A stretch of 64,000 nucleotides of DNA, taken from assembly GCF_029338375.1 (NCBI RefSeq), contig NZ_CP119805.1, positions 248,001-312,000 of the forward strand, read 5' to 3'. How positions within the stretch are numbered: position 1 is the first letter of the stretch; each line of letters begins with the position of its first letter. The position numbers were made by a program, and so were the translations under genes. Of the stretch, positions 36,190-43,558 are shown in pieces. The DNA comes from Halorussus lipolyticus (GTDB lineage Archaea; Halobacteriota; Halobacteria; Halobacteriales; Haladaptataceae). The notes beneath the pieces were generated by a model. It made no database searches, was not told the origin of the DNA, and saw only the letters and a list, made by a program, of their open reading frames with translations.

Positions 36190-36437
36190 GGTCTCCTCCT
36201 TGGTAGAAAGTAAGGGACCCACGTTAATGCGATTTGCCCCTTACAAATACGGCGTCAGTTCGGGCAATTGTTTTCTGGACTGGCGGGAATTAGGGTGGAA
36301 GATTTTGTTTCCAAAGTAGATTCGGGAGTAAAACGATGGTGATTCAAATGATGTTATAGACAACTACAGCAGTGGTAAAGAAAGAATAATATTTCTTTGA
36401 GGTCATAATACTGTCTCTGGAGCGGCGGGAACTGGTC

Positions 36438-37250
36438 TCACTCCATCGCGTCGATGACTTCGTAGCCGACGTTCTGGTCCCGGAGCGCGTCGGTGTGGGC
36501 GGTGAGTTCCGAGGAGACGGCCACCAGAAGCACGTCGAGGCCCTTCGCGGCCGCCTCACGGACTGCATCGACCGTCCCGAAGCGGAGGTCCGGGTCGAGT
36601 CCGGCGTCTCGGACCGCGGACAGCGCCTCCGTCCCGGCGACTGCCAACAGGTCGTGAGAAGCCGCGAGGTCGGCGATTTTGTCGGATTCGACCGCCCTGC
36701 TTCCCCCGTCGCGGACCGGTGGAATCGAGACCACGGTCACGGACCCCAAATCGTAGTCGAGGACCCCCGCGAAGTCGGTGACGCCCACGTCGGTCCCTGC
36801 CGAGGCGTCCGTGACCGCAACCGCGGTTGTACTTCCGGACCGGCCGGGAGTCGCGCGGAGCGTCCCCCCTCGCATCGAGAGCGACACCGCGTCGCCCGCC
36901 GACACGTCGGCGGTGGCGATTGCAGTCTCGACTTCCACCTCGCCGATAACGTCGGTCGAAACGTGTTCGACGTAGGCGCGGAGTTCGTCGGTCCGGCCCA
37001 TCAGCCAATCGACGCCCTCCTTGGTGATTTCGTACCGTCCTCGGCCGTGTTTCGTGACGTATCCTTGGTCTACGAGGTCCGTGAGGTAGTCACTGACCGC
37101 TTGGGACGTGACCCCGATGGCGTCGGCGATTTCCCGCTGACTGACCGCGGGTTGGCGCTCCGCGATTTCGGCCAGAATCTGGTACCGCGTCGCGTCTCGC
37201 TTGCTCCGAAGTACGTCTGCTCCGTCGTCACCGTCCGGTCGCTCCGACAT
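36438..37250 (-). CDS. Winged-helix transcriptional regulator, candidate regulator of cobalamin operon
   Basis: Protein of 270 residues. N-terminal winged helix (RYQILAEIAERQPAVSQREIADAIGVTSQAVSDYLTDLVDQGYV), MarR/HTH-like, followed by a large alpha/beta domain with VTDFAGVLDYDLGSVTVVSIPPV that looks like a ligand-sensing domain rather than an enzyme. It is divergent from cbiT with 149 bp between starts, and copA follows it 248 bp downstream on the same strand; that 248-bp gap (36190-36437) is AT-rich with no gene. Regulation of corrin synthesis, or of metal handling, is inferred from position only. Confidence 0.7.
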   Translation of the reverse strand: MSERPDGDDGADVLRSKRDATRYQILAEIAERQPAVSQREIADAIGVTSQAVSDYLTDLVDQGYVTKHGRGRYEITKEGVDWLMGRTDELRAYVEHVSTDVIGEVEVETAIATADVSAGDAVSLSMRGGTLRATPGRSGSTTAVAVTDASAGTDVGVTDFAGVLDYDLGSVTVVSIPPVRDGGSRAVESDKIADLAASHDLLAVAGTEALSAVRDAGLDPDLRFGTVDAVREAAAKGLDVLLVAVSSELTAHTDALRDQNVGYEVIDAME

Positions 37251-37350
37251 ACCCGGCGGTTCGGCACCCTACTGCAAGTATTTTTGCGTTATTCCCGGCG
37301 TGGTTTCGCTCGCTCGCCCTCGACACCCAGTTATCTAAACCCTGCTTTCC

Positions 37351-37377
37351 CTAATACAACCATAATTGTTTTATTAG
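37351..37377. promoter_or_regulatory. Inverted repeat in the cbiT promoter region
   Basis: CTAATA (37351-37356) and TATTAG (37372-37377) form an inverted repeat about 23 bases upstream of the cbiT ATG, with an inner ACAA/TTGT pair around CCATAA. The position, over or next to the likely TATA region, suits a repressor or activator site. The obvious candidate binder is the divergent winged-helix protein. The conserved B12-riboswitch core was looked for here and not found. Confidence 0.4.
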
Positions 37378-37399
37378 TCCCCCGAAGTTGTATCCAGTG

Positions 37400-37987
37400 A
37401 TGACGAGGACAGCGCTTCCGAAGAACGCGAAGGCCGGCCCGACCAAATCGGAGGTCAGGGCGGTTCTACTGGATAAACTCGACCTGCGCGCCGACGACCA
37501 CTTCGTGGAAGTCGGTTCCTGCACGGGTGCCGTCACCATCGAGGCGGCCCGGCGTGCTGGCCGGGTCACTGCCCTCGAACGCAAACCGGAACGGCTCGAA
37601 ACCACACGAGAGAACCTCTCTGCGAACGGTATCACGGTGGTCGAGAACGAGACCGTGATGCTACGCGAGGCCGAGGCCCCCGAGGGACTGCCCGACGACG
37701 CCGACGCCCTCTTTCTTGGCGGCAGTCGGAACTTCGAGGAGGTCCTCGACCACGCGGTCGAGACCGGTATCGAGACGGTGGTGATGAACGTCTCGCGCCT
37801 CGAAGTCGCCGGGCGAGCGGTCGAGGCCTTCCGAGACCGGGACCTCCTCTCAGAGGTGGTCCAGTTGCAGGTGGGCCACGGCTACGAGTTGGCCGGCGCG
37901 ACCAGTTTCGACGCCCAGAACCCGGTGTACATGGTCGTCGGCGGAACGGACGACGAGACCGACTCCGCCGAGGAGGACGCATCGTGA
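37400..37987 (+). CDS. cbiT: Cobalt-precorrin-6B/7-type decarboxylating methyltransferase CbiT
   Basis: Catalyses C15 methylation with loss of the C12 acetate carboxyl group in corrin-ring synthesis. 195 residues from ATG 37400, the size of stand-alone CbiT. SAM-binding motif VEVGSCTGAVTIEAAR, acidic residue at the end of strand 2 (ALERKPERL), and the FLGGSRNFEEVL segment typical of CbiT. First gene of the cobalamin operon; the next gene (cbiL) overlaps it by 4 bp. Confidence 0.93.
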   Translation: MTRTALPKNAKAGPTKSEVRAVLLDKLDLRADDHFVEVGSCTGAVTIEAARRAGRVTALERKPERLETTRENLSANGITVVENETVMLREAEAPEGLPDDADALFLGGSRNFEEVLDHAVETGIETVVMNVSRLEVAGRAVEAFRDRDLLSEVVQLQVGHGYELAGATSFDAQNPVYMVVGGTDDETDSAEEDAS

Positions 37988-38697
37988 CCCTCTACGGCGT
38001 CGGTCTCGGTCCGGGTGACGCCGACCTCGTGACGGTCCGGGGCAAGCGCGTCCTCGACTCCGCCGACGTGGTGTACTCGCCCGGCAGACTCTCGCGGTCG
38101 GTGGCAGAGAAGTGCGTCCCCGAGTCGAAAATCGCGGACCTCGACTTTCCGATGACCCGCGACCCCGACGAACTCCGGAGCGCGTGGAAGGACGCCGCCG
38201 GGGAAATCGCCCCGCGAGCGACGGACGGCGACGCCGCGTTCGTCACCCTCGGCGACCCAAACGTCTACTCCACTTTCGGCCACCTCCGGCGGACGATGGA
38301 CGCCTTCCACCCCGAGGTGGTCCTCGAAATCGTCCCCGGCGTGAGCGCGGTGACGGCGTTCGCCACCGCGCTGGGCGTCGAAATCGACGCCGGGGCGGGT
38401 CTCGCGCTGAAGGAGGCCTCCCGAGGACGCTCCCCGACCGGCCCGGACCGGATGGTCCTGTTCAAAGTCACCGACGCGCCGGCGACCCACGAGGGCCTCG
38501 CGCAAGCGGGCTACGACGTGACCTACGGTCGCCGACTCTACATGGAGCAGGGCGAGACGACTGTCACCAGCGACCCAGACGAGATAGCCGAACGCGATTA
38601 CTACACCCTCGCCTACGCCGAGAAGCGCGGTATCGAGAAGGACCGCGCCACGGCCGAGTTCGAGCAGTCAGCGGAAACCGAGGAGGGGTCGGCGTGA
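37984..38697 (+). CDS. cbiL: Cobalt-factor II C20-methyltransferase CbiL
   Basis: Tetrapyrrole SAM methyltransferase adding the C20 methyl in the second methylation. 237 residues from GTG 37984, which overlaps the cbiT stop. N-terminal GVGLGPGDADLVTVRG, GDPNVYSTFGHL and IVPGVSAVTAFATALG are the CbiL/CobI signatures. An acidic C-terminal tail follows the domain. Cobalt-factor II would be the substrate because CbiX inserts cobalt early in this cluster. Confidence 0.93.
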   Translation: MTLYGVGLGPGDADLVTVRGKRVLDSADVVYSPGRLSRSVAEKCVPESKIADLDFPMTRDPDELRSAWKDAAGEIAPRATDGDAAFVTLGDPNVYSTFGHLRRTMDAFHPEVVLEIVPGVSAVTAFATALGVEIDAGAGLALKEASRGRSPTGPDRMVLFKVTDAPATHEGLAQAGYDVTYGRRLYMEQGETTVTSDPDEIAERDYYTLAYAEKRGIEKDRATAEFEQSAETEEGSA

Positions 38698-39596
38698 CGA
38701 ACGACAGCGACAGGTCCCGAGACGCCATCGGCGACCCCCAAGACGCCATCGACGCCCGGAGCGATGCCCGCCAGCGAGACCGGGACCCGCGAGTCTACGA
38801 ACACACCGCCGGCGACGTGCAGGAGGGCGTCCCCTTCATCGGCGCGGGACCGGGCGACCCCGGCCTGCTGACCGTGACCGGCAAGCGACTCGTAGAGGAG
38901 GCCGACCTCGTGGTCCACGCCGGGTCGCTGGTCAACAGCGAACTCCTCGCGGAGTACTGCGACGACGCCGAACTGGTCAACTCGGTCGGCAAGGACCTCG
39001 AAGAACTCGTCCCCCTGATGCGGGACGCCTACGACGAGGGCCGGAACGTGGTCCGACTCCACAGCGGCGACCCCGCAATCTACGGCGCGGCCCTCGAACA
39101 GATGGACGCGCTGGAACACGAGGAGGTCCCGACGTACTTCGTTCCGGGCGTGACCTCGGCGTTCGCTGTGAGCGCGACCCTCCGGACCCAACTCACCCTC
39201 AACGAGACCGCAAACCACGTCGCGTTCACCCGGCCGCAGGGCAAGACCCTCGACGCCGAGGACGACCACATCGGCGAGTTCGTCGGGATGGGCGACGTGA
39301 CGACCTGCATCTATCTGGGCACCCACGCAGTCGCCGAGACGATGGACCGCCTGCTGGCGGAGGGCCACGACCCCGAGACCCCGGTCGCAGTGGTCTACCA
39401 CGCCTCGTGGCCCGACGAGGAGGTCATCGAGGGCACCATCGCAACCATCGGCGAGAAGGTCGAGGAGGCCGGATACCGGGCGTCCGCGATGGTCGTCATC
39501 GGGCAGGCTGTCACCGGTTCGGGCTACGAGCGGTCGTATCTGTACGGCGACTGGGCGACCGACTCCGAGACAAAAGAGGAGTGTTCGGATGACTGA
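38694..39596 (+). CDS. cbiF: Cobalt-precorrin-4 C11-methyltransferase CbiF
   Basis: SAM-dependent methyltransferase of 300 residues. The start at GTG 38694 overlaps the cbiL stop; it adds a polar acidic leader of about 45 residues before the catalytic domain begins at PFIGAGPGDPGLLTVTGKRL. GDPAIYGAALEQM, FVPGVTSAFAVSATL and CIYLGTHAVAETM match CobM/CbiF. The gap to the next gene is 240 bp, the only long break in an otherwise overlapping operon, and is filled by dispersed element copy C. Confidence 0.93.
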   Translation: MTNDSDRSRDAIGDPQDAIDARSDARQRDRDPRVYEHTAGDVQEGVPFIGAGPGDPGLLTVTGKRLVEEADLVVHAGSLVNSELLAEYCDDAELVNSVGKDLEELVPLMRDAYDEGRNVVRLHSGDPAIYGAALEQMDALEHEEVPTYFVPGVTSAFAVSATLRTQLTLNETANHVAFTRPQGKTLDAEDDHIGEFVGMGDVTTCIYLGTHAVAETMDRLLAEGHDPETPVAVVYHASWPDEEVIEGTIATIGEKVEEAGYRASAMVVIGQAVTGSGYERSYLYGDWATDSETKEECSDD

Positions 39597-39612
39597 GACC
39601 GTCCGCCAAAAA

Positions 39613-39782
39613 GGGCGGGAAGGCCTCGAAAGCCCCCGCCCGGTCGCGGTCGCTCAGCGACATATCCGTGGCTCTCAGCACCGCCCGCCACGGATAGGGG
39701 TCGCTGAGACGACTACACTGAACGCGACCGGGCGGCCCCTTTCAGTCCACCCAGACGGTGCGCTGGTTGGCCAAGCATGTTC
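39613..39782 (-). repeat. Dispersed structured element family I, copy C, inside the cobalamin operon
   Basis: Lies between cbiF and cbiG (gap 39597-39836), oriented opposite to the operon. On the minus strand: upstream module GCTTGGCCAACC, outer stem GAAAG/CTTTC, GGG/GGG internal loop, stem CCGCCCGGTCGCG/CGCGACCGGGCGG, linker with CAGTGTAGTCG, inner stem TCAGCGAC/GTCGCTGA, bulge CCCTA opposite TAT, apical stem TCCGTGGC/GCCACGGA, and 3' flank TTTCGAGGCCTTCCCGCC shared with copy D. Every stem differs from copies A and D yet remains paired. An open reading frame running through it encodes no recognisable protein. Confidence 0.8.
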
Positions 39783-39836
39783 TCGATGGATGGACTCGCC
39801 GAGTGAAACCGAATTGCGGTCGAAGGTACGCGAATC

Positions 39837-40808
39837 ATGAGTACGGACAACAACGATTCCGGTAGTAGCTGTAAAGCGCCCGATTCAGACGGCGAAGTAG
39901 CCGACGAGATAGCCATCGTCGCCTTCGAGCGCAAGATGGACACCGCCGACGAGATAGTCGAAGGCATCGGCGACCGGTACGAGACCATCGACGTGCTGGA
40001 GTACCACGGCGACGTGTTCGAGGAGTACTGGGGCGAGTACGACTGCTTCGTCGGTCTGATGGCCAGCGGTATCGCCATGCGAAAGACCGCCCACCTCCTC
40101 GACGACAAGTGGGACGACCCCGCCATCTGCGTCGTGGACGAGGAACTGACGTGGGCCATTCCCATCACGGGCGGCCACCACGGCGCGAACCAAGTCGCCG
40201 ACGATTTGGCCTCGATGGGCGCTGTCCCGGCGATGACCACGGCCTCGGAGGCCGCTGACAAGCAGGGCGTCGAGAAGCAGGCCAAAGCCCTCGACGCCCA
40301 CGTCGTCAACGGCGATTCGACAGTCGCCACCAACCTCGCGGTGCTGGACGACGAACTCGGCCCGGTCGAACGCCTCGACGGTCCGAAGGCGGTCCTCGTC
40401 GGCGACGACGTGACTGTCCTGAAGCGCAACAAAGACCACGGGGAAGGCGTCGTCCTCGGGACCGGAAGCGTCTCCGGTGCGACCGAAGACCAGTTCGTCA
40501 CGGCGTGGGAGCAGGCCCTCGAATCGACCGACTACGACCTCGAAGACGTGGAGTTCGTCGCCACCGCGACCCGGAAAGACGACGAGGAGGGCCTGCTGTC
40601 GGCGGCCGACAAGTTGAACCTCGGCGTGGTCGCCTTCGAGAAGGAGGTCCTCGAAGACTTCGAGGGACCCACCCCGTCGAAATCCAAGGAACTCATCGGG
40701 TGGCCCGGCATCGCCGAGGCCTCGGCAATCGCGGGTGGGCGAAACCACGACCTCGTTGCCGAAAAAACGCGGTACGACGACGCTGTGACCGTGGCGGTGG
40801 GGCGATAG
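39837..40808 (+). CDS. cbiG: Cobalt-precorrin-5A hydrolase CbiG
   Basis: Opens the ring-A delta-lactone of cobalt-precorrin-5A, releasing the two-carbon fragment, a step specific to the early-cobalt pathway. 323 residues. CbiG N-domain motif VGLMASGIAMRKTAHLLDDKWDDPA, the ITGGHHGANQVADDLA loop and the C-terminal domain with ATATRKDDEEGLLSAADKL and AEASAIAGGR are present. The N terminus carries a disordered leader containing one Cys (Cys12), like the Cys-containing leader of CbiH2. ATG 39837 follows the element gap; the next gene begins after 1 bp. Confidence 0.93.
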   Translation: MSTDNNDSGSSCKAPDSDGEVADEIAIVAFERKMDTADEIVEGIGDRYETIDVLEYHGDVFEEYWGEYDCFVGLMASGIAMRKTAHLLDDKWDDPAICVVDEELTWAIPITGGHHGANQVADDLASMGAVPAMTTASEAADKQGVEKQAKALDAHVVNGDSTVATNLAVLDDELGPVERLDGPKAVLVGDDVTVLKRNKDHGEGVVLGTGSVSGATEDQFVTAWEQALESTDYDLEDVEFVATATRKDDEEGLLSAADKLNLGVVAFEKEVLEDFEGPTPSKSKELIGWPGIAEASAIAGGRNHDLVAEKTRYDDAVTVAVGR

Positions 40809-40809
40809 C

Positions 40810-41664
40810 ATGAGTGAAGAAGTGGGCACCCTCTACGTCGTCGGCATCGGTCCCGGCCTGCCCCACGCGATGACCCAAGAGGCCAAAGACGTGATTCGGA
40901 CCGCCGACTGCGTTATCGCCTCGAACCTCTATCAGGAGTTCCTGCGCAAGGACGGCACCATCCCGCCCGAGTCCGAGACCGAATCGACCGACGAGGACGC
41001 CGTACTCGCCACCCGACCCGACGGGACCGAGCAGGAAGTCGTGCGCTCCTCGATGGGTCGGCAAATCGAACTCGCCCGTGAGGCCTTCGAGCGAGTTCGA
41101 GACGGCGAGGACGTGGCCCACGTCTCCGGGGGCGACCCCAACGTCTACGGCAAGTCGGACCTCGTGTTCACGATGGCCGAGGAGGACGGTGCGACCGACA
41201 TCCCCATCGAAATCGTGCCGGGTGTGACCGCGGCACTCGGCGGGGCGGCCAACCTCGGCGCGCCCCTCAGCAACGACTTCTGCACGATTTCGCTGTCGGA
41301 CAAGTGGCGTGGCTGGGACGAAATCGAGGAGAAGCTGAGAGCGGCCGCCATCAGCGGGTTCGTCGTGGTCCTCTACAACTGCTGGCGCGACTACGAGCGA
41401 GCAATCGAAGTCCTCCGCGAGGAGCGCGCAGACCACGTGCCGGTCGGTATCTTCAACGACGCTGGCCGGGCCGACGCCGGGCGCAACCTCGAAGACGAGA
41501 CCCACACCATCACGACGCTCGGCGAGGCCGCCGACCACGACGAGAAAGTCGGCGGGATGGGGACCTCAATCCTCGTCGGCAACCACGAGACGAAGGTGTG
41601 GCGCAACGACGACCGAGAGTACCTCGTCACCCCGCGCGGCGGGCGTGACGTAGACGATTTCTGA
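40810..41664 (+). CDS. cbiH: Precorrin-3B C17-methyltransferase CbiH, first paralogue
   Basis: Methylates C17 and drives ring contraction. 284 residues. VVGIGPGLPHAMTQEAKDVI, SGGDPNVYGKSD, IVPGVTAALGGAANLGAPLSNDFCTISLSDKW and YNCWRDYERAIEVL are CobJ/CbiH motifs. The residues after GPGLP differ from the usual G-P-G-D/E and an acidic insert (ESETESTDEDA) precedes the second motif. It is followed after 3 bp by a second CbiH paralogue. Haloarchaea typically carry both copies; the division of labour is not established. Confidence 0.9.
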   Translation: MSEEVGTLYVVGIGPGLPHAMTQEAKDVIRTADCVIASNLYQEFLRKDGTIPPESETESTDEDAVLATRPDGTEQEVVRSSMGRQIELAREAFERVRDGEDVAHVSGGDPNVYGKSDLVFTMAEEDGATDIPIEIVPGVTAALGGAANLGAPLSNDFCTISLSDKWRGWDEIEEKLRAAAISGFVVVLYNCWRDYERAIEVLREERADHVPVGIFNDAGRADAGRNLEDETHTITTLGEAADHDEKVGGMGTSILVGNHETKVWRNDDREYLVTPRGGRDVDDF

Positions 41665-41667
41665 ACC

Positions 41668-42624
41668 ATGAGTACTGACGAAACCACGACAGAGACGGAA
41701 TCGAAGTGCGGCGCATCGAGCAGTACAGAGACCACCGAGTCGAAGTGTGGCGCGAGCAGTTCGGCCGACGACAGCACGTCGAACTGCGGCGCGAGTGGTT
41801 CGAGCGACGGCGACGAGGAGGTCGGTTCGACAGTCGAGGACTTCGACGCCGACCCCGGCAGACTCGTGGCGGTCGGTCTCGGGCCGGGCGAACCCGAGGG
41901 GATGACCAGTCGAGCGAAGACCGCCCTCGCCGACGCCGAACACATCGTGGGCTACACGACCTACGTCGAACTCCTGCCCGACGAGATTACAGAAAGCGCC
42001 GACGACATTTACTCGACGCCGATGTGCGGCGAAGTCTCTCGGACCGAGGAGGCCATCGACCGGGCCTTGGCGGGCAACGACGTGGCAATCATCGGGAGCG
42101 GTGACCCGAACGTCTACGCCTTAGCCGGTCTCGCGCTCGAAATCCTCGAATCGAAGGGCGGGACGGCCTCGATGGTCGATTTCGAAGTCGTTCCCGGCGT
42201 CCCGGCGGCCCAGTCCTGCGCGGCCAGAGTCGGCGCACCCCTCGTGAACGACACCGTGACCATTAGCCTCTCGGACCACCTCACCGACATGCCGACCATC
42301 GAATCGCGGCTTCACGCCACCGCCAAGGAGGGGTTCACCATCGCCATCTACAACCCGTGGAGTCGCAAGCGGCGGGCGAACTTCGAGAAGTGCTGTGAAA
42401 TTCTGCTGGAACACCGCGACGACGACACCCCGGTCGGCGTGGTCCACGCCGCGGGCCGCGACGACGAGGAGGTCGAAATCACCACCCTCGGCGAACTCCC
42501 CGACCTCGGCGAGACCGACCTGATAGACATGACGACGACGCTCCTCGTAGGCAACGACGAGACCTACGTCTGGGACGGCCGGATGGTCACCCCGCGAGGC
42601 TACGAGACCAAATACGACTACTGA
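41668..42624 (+). CDS. cbiH: Precorrin-3B C17-methyltransferase CbiH, second paralogue with Cys-repeat leader
   Basis: 318 residues. The catalytic domain starts at about residue 61 (LVAVGLGPGEPEGMTSRAK) and has SGDPNVYALAGLAL, VPGVPAAQSCAARVGAPLVNDTVTISLSDH and IYNPWSRKRRANFEKCCEILL, all typical of CbiH. The first 45 residues contain three near-identical 13-residue units around (K/N)CGASSS, with Cys at 14, 27 and 40. Such evenly spaced Cys could bind cobalt or a cluster; this is inference. Operon context as for its neighbour: ferredoxin gene follows after 3 bp. Confidence 0.9.
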   Translation: MSTDETTTETESKCGASSSTETTESKCGASSSADDSTSNCGASGSSDGDEEVGSTVEDFDADPGRLVAVGLGPGEPEGMTSRAKTALADAEHIVGYTTYVELLPDEITESADDIYSTPMCGEVSRTEEAIDRALAGNDVAIIGSGDPNVYALAGLALEILESKGGTASMVDFEVVPGVPAAQSCAARVGAPLVNDTVTISLSDHLTDMPTIESRLHATAKEGFTIAIYNPWSRKRRANFEKCCEILLEHRDDDTPVGVVHAAGRDDEEVEITTLGELPDLGETDLIDMTTTLLVGNDETYVWDGRMVTPRGYETKYDY

Positions 42625-42627
42625 GAG

Positions 42628-42879
42628 ATGTACCGGGTAACTATCGACACCGAGGCCTGCGACGGCATCTTCGCTTGCCTGACCCGCGACGACCGATTCG
42701 CCGAGGACGACGACGGCCTCGCCACGCTCGACACCGACGAAGACCGACACAGGGCGGTCCGGCGCGAGGAGGGACGAGTCGTCGCGGAGTTCGACGACGA
42801 CCAGCGGGCAGACGCCGAGCAGGCCGCCGAGGCCTGCCCGCCGAACGCAATCAGCGTGGAGGCGATTGATGACGAGTGA
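42628..42879 (+). CDS. Three-cysteine ferredoxin in cobalamin operon
   Basis: Electron carrier of 83 residues. Cys11, Cys17 and Cys70 (CDGIFAC ... CPPNAI) give the C-x5-C-x52-C-P pattern of single [3Fe-4S] ferredoxins; the fourth ligand of a [4Fe-4S] site is absent. The middle is highly acidic. Placed next to CbiH2, it may supply or take electrons in ring contraction, which in the aerobic pathway needs an oxygenase (CobG); this is inference from position. Its stop overlaps the next gene by 11 bp. Confidence 0.88.
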   Translation: MYRVTIDTEACDGIFACLTRDDRFAEDDDGLATLDTDEDRHRAVRREEGRVVAEFDDDQRADAEQAAEACPPNAISVEAIDDE

Positions 42880-43558
42880 CCCCGCAGTCGGCGAGAGCGC
42901 GCCCGACGACATGCTGGCGGGCCACCCCGAACTGGCCTACTTCTGGGGCCGAGTCGCCGGAGACGGCGACGTGACCCGAGACGAGATTCGGGTCGTCGCC
43001 GGCGACGAAACCGCCGCCGAGCGACTGGCCGCGATTGCAGGGGCCGAACAGGTCGAGCATCGAATCGCCGAGCGAGAGTACGCCCACGACACCGCCATCA
43101 CCCGGACCGAAGACGAGTACACCGTGCAGGTCATCGGTTCGACGCTGGCCGACCGGGCGAGCGCCGCCCTCGGTCTGCCCGTGGCTGACCACCCCGGCGG
43201 CTACCGGTTCGACGCCTTCGCCGACTACGACCGCCAACTGATTCGGGGCCTCCTCGAAGGCTGTGGCACCATCTGCTTCAAGCGTTCGAGCGGGACGGTC
43301 GGCATCTCGTTCGTCCACGACGACCGGAACCTCGTGGAGACGGTTCAAAGCATTGTAGAGATGGCCGAAGTCGAGGCCCCGACCGGCGAACTCGCGGAGT
43401 CCTCGTCGGGGCGGTACTGGTTCGGCGTCGAGGACGACGCCGGAGGCCGGTTCGGCGAGTGGCTGTATCGGGACACCGACGAGTCGGGGCTGTTCGCCCC
43501 GAACCGACGGCGAAAGCTCCGGCGGAGTCTGGAGCAAGCCGAGCAGGCCGAAAAATGA
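42869..43558 (+). CDS. LAGLIDADG-like domain protein in cobalamin operon, likely nuclease-inactive
   Basis: Protein of 229 residues from ATG 42869. It has two LAGLIDADG-type helices: FWGRVAGDG (residues 25-33, Asp32 kept) and IRGLLEGCG (125-133, where the catalytic Asp is replaced by Cys132). Between and after them are the usual D-x-x-x-AERL and YRF-type segments of homing endonucleases. One lost catalytic Asp argues against DNA cleavage. It overlaps the ferredoxin gene by 11 bp and cbiX by 4 bp, so it is an integral operon member, not an invading intron. Possible roles: regulator or corrin-pathway accessory (inference). Confidence 0.75.
   Translation: MTSDPAVGESAPDDMLAGHPELAYFWGRVAGDGDVTRDEIRVVAGDETAAERLAAIAGAEQVEHRIAEREYAHDTAITRTEDEYTVQVIGSTLADRASAALGLPVADHPGGYRFDAFADYDRQLIRGLLEGCGTICFKRSSGTVGISFVHDDRNLVETVQSIVEMAEVEAPTGELAESSSGRYWFGVEDDAGGRFGEWLYRDTDESGLFAPNRRRKLRRSLEQAEQAEK

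Noticed and set aside
37251..37399. Cobalamin riboswitch upstream of cbiT
   Set aside because: No B12-box-like conserved core or typical multi-stem architecture could be recognised in this short AT-rich gap.
39589..39840. 83-residue protein starting at the ATGA overlapping the cbiF stop
   Set aside because: It runs entirely through element C, whose structure explains the sequence; no family resemblance.
42869..43558. Active homing endonuclease or intron inserted in the operon
   Set aside because: The gene is in frame and coupled to both neighbours, does not split any gene, and one catalytic Asp is replaced by Cys.
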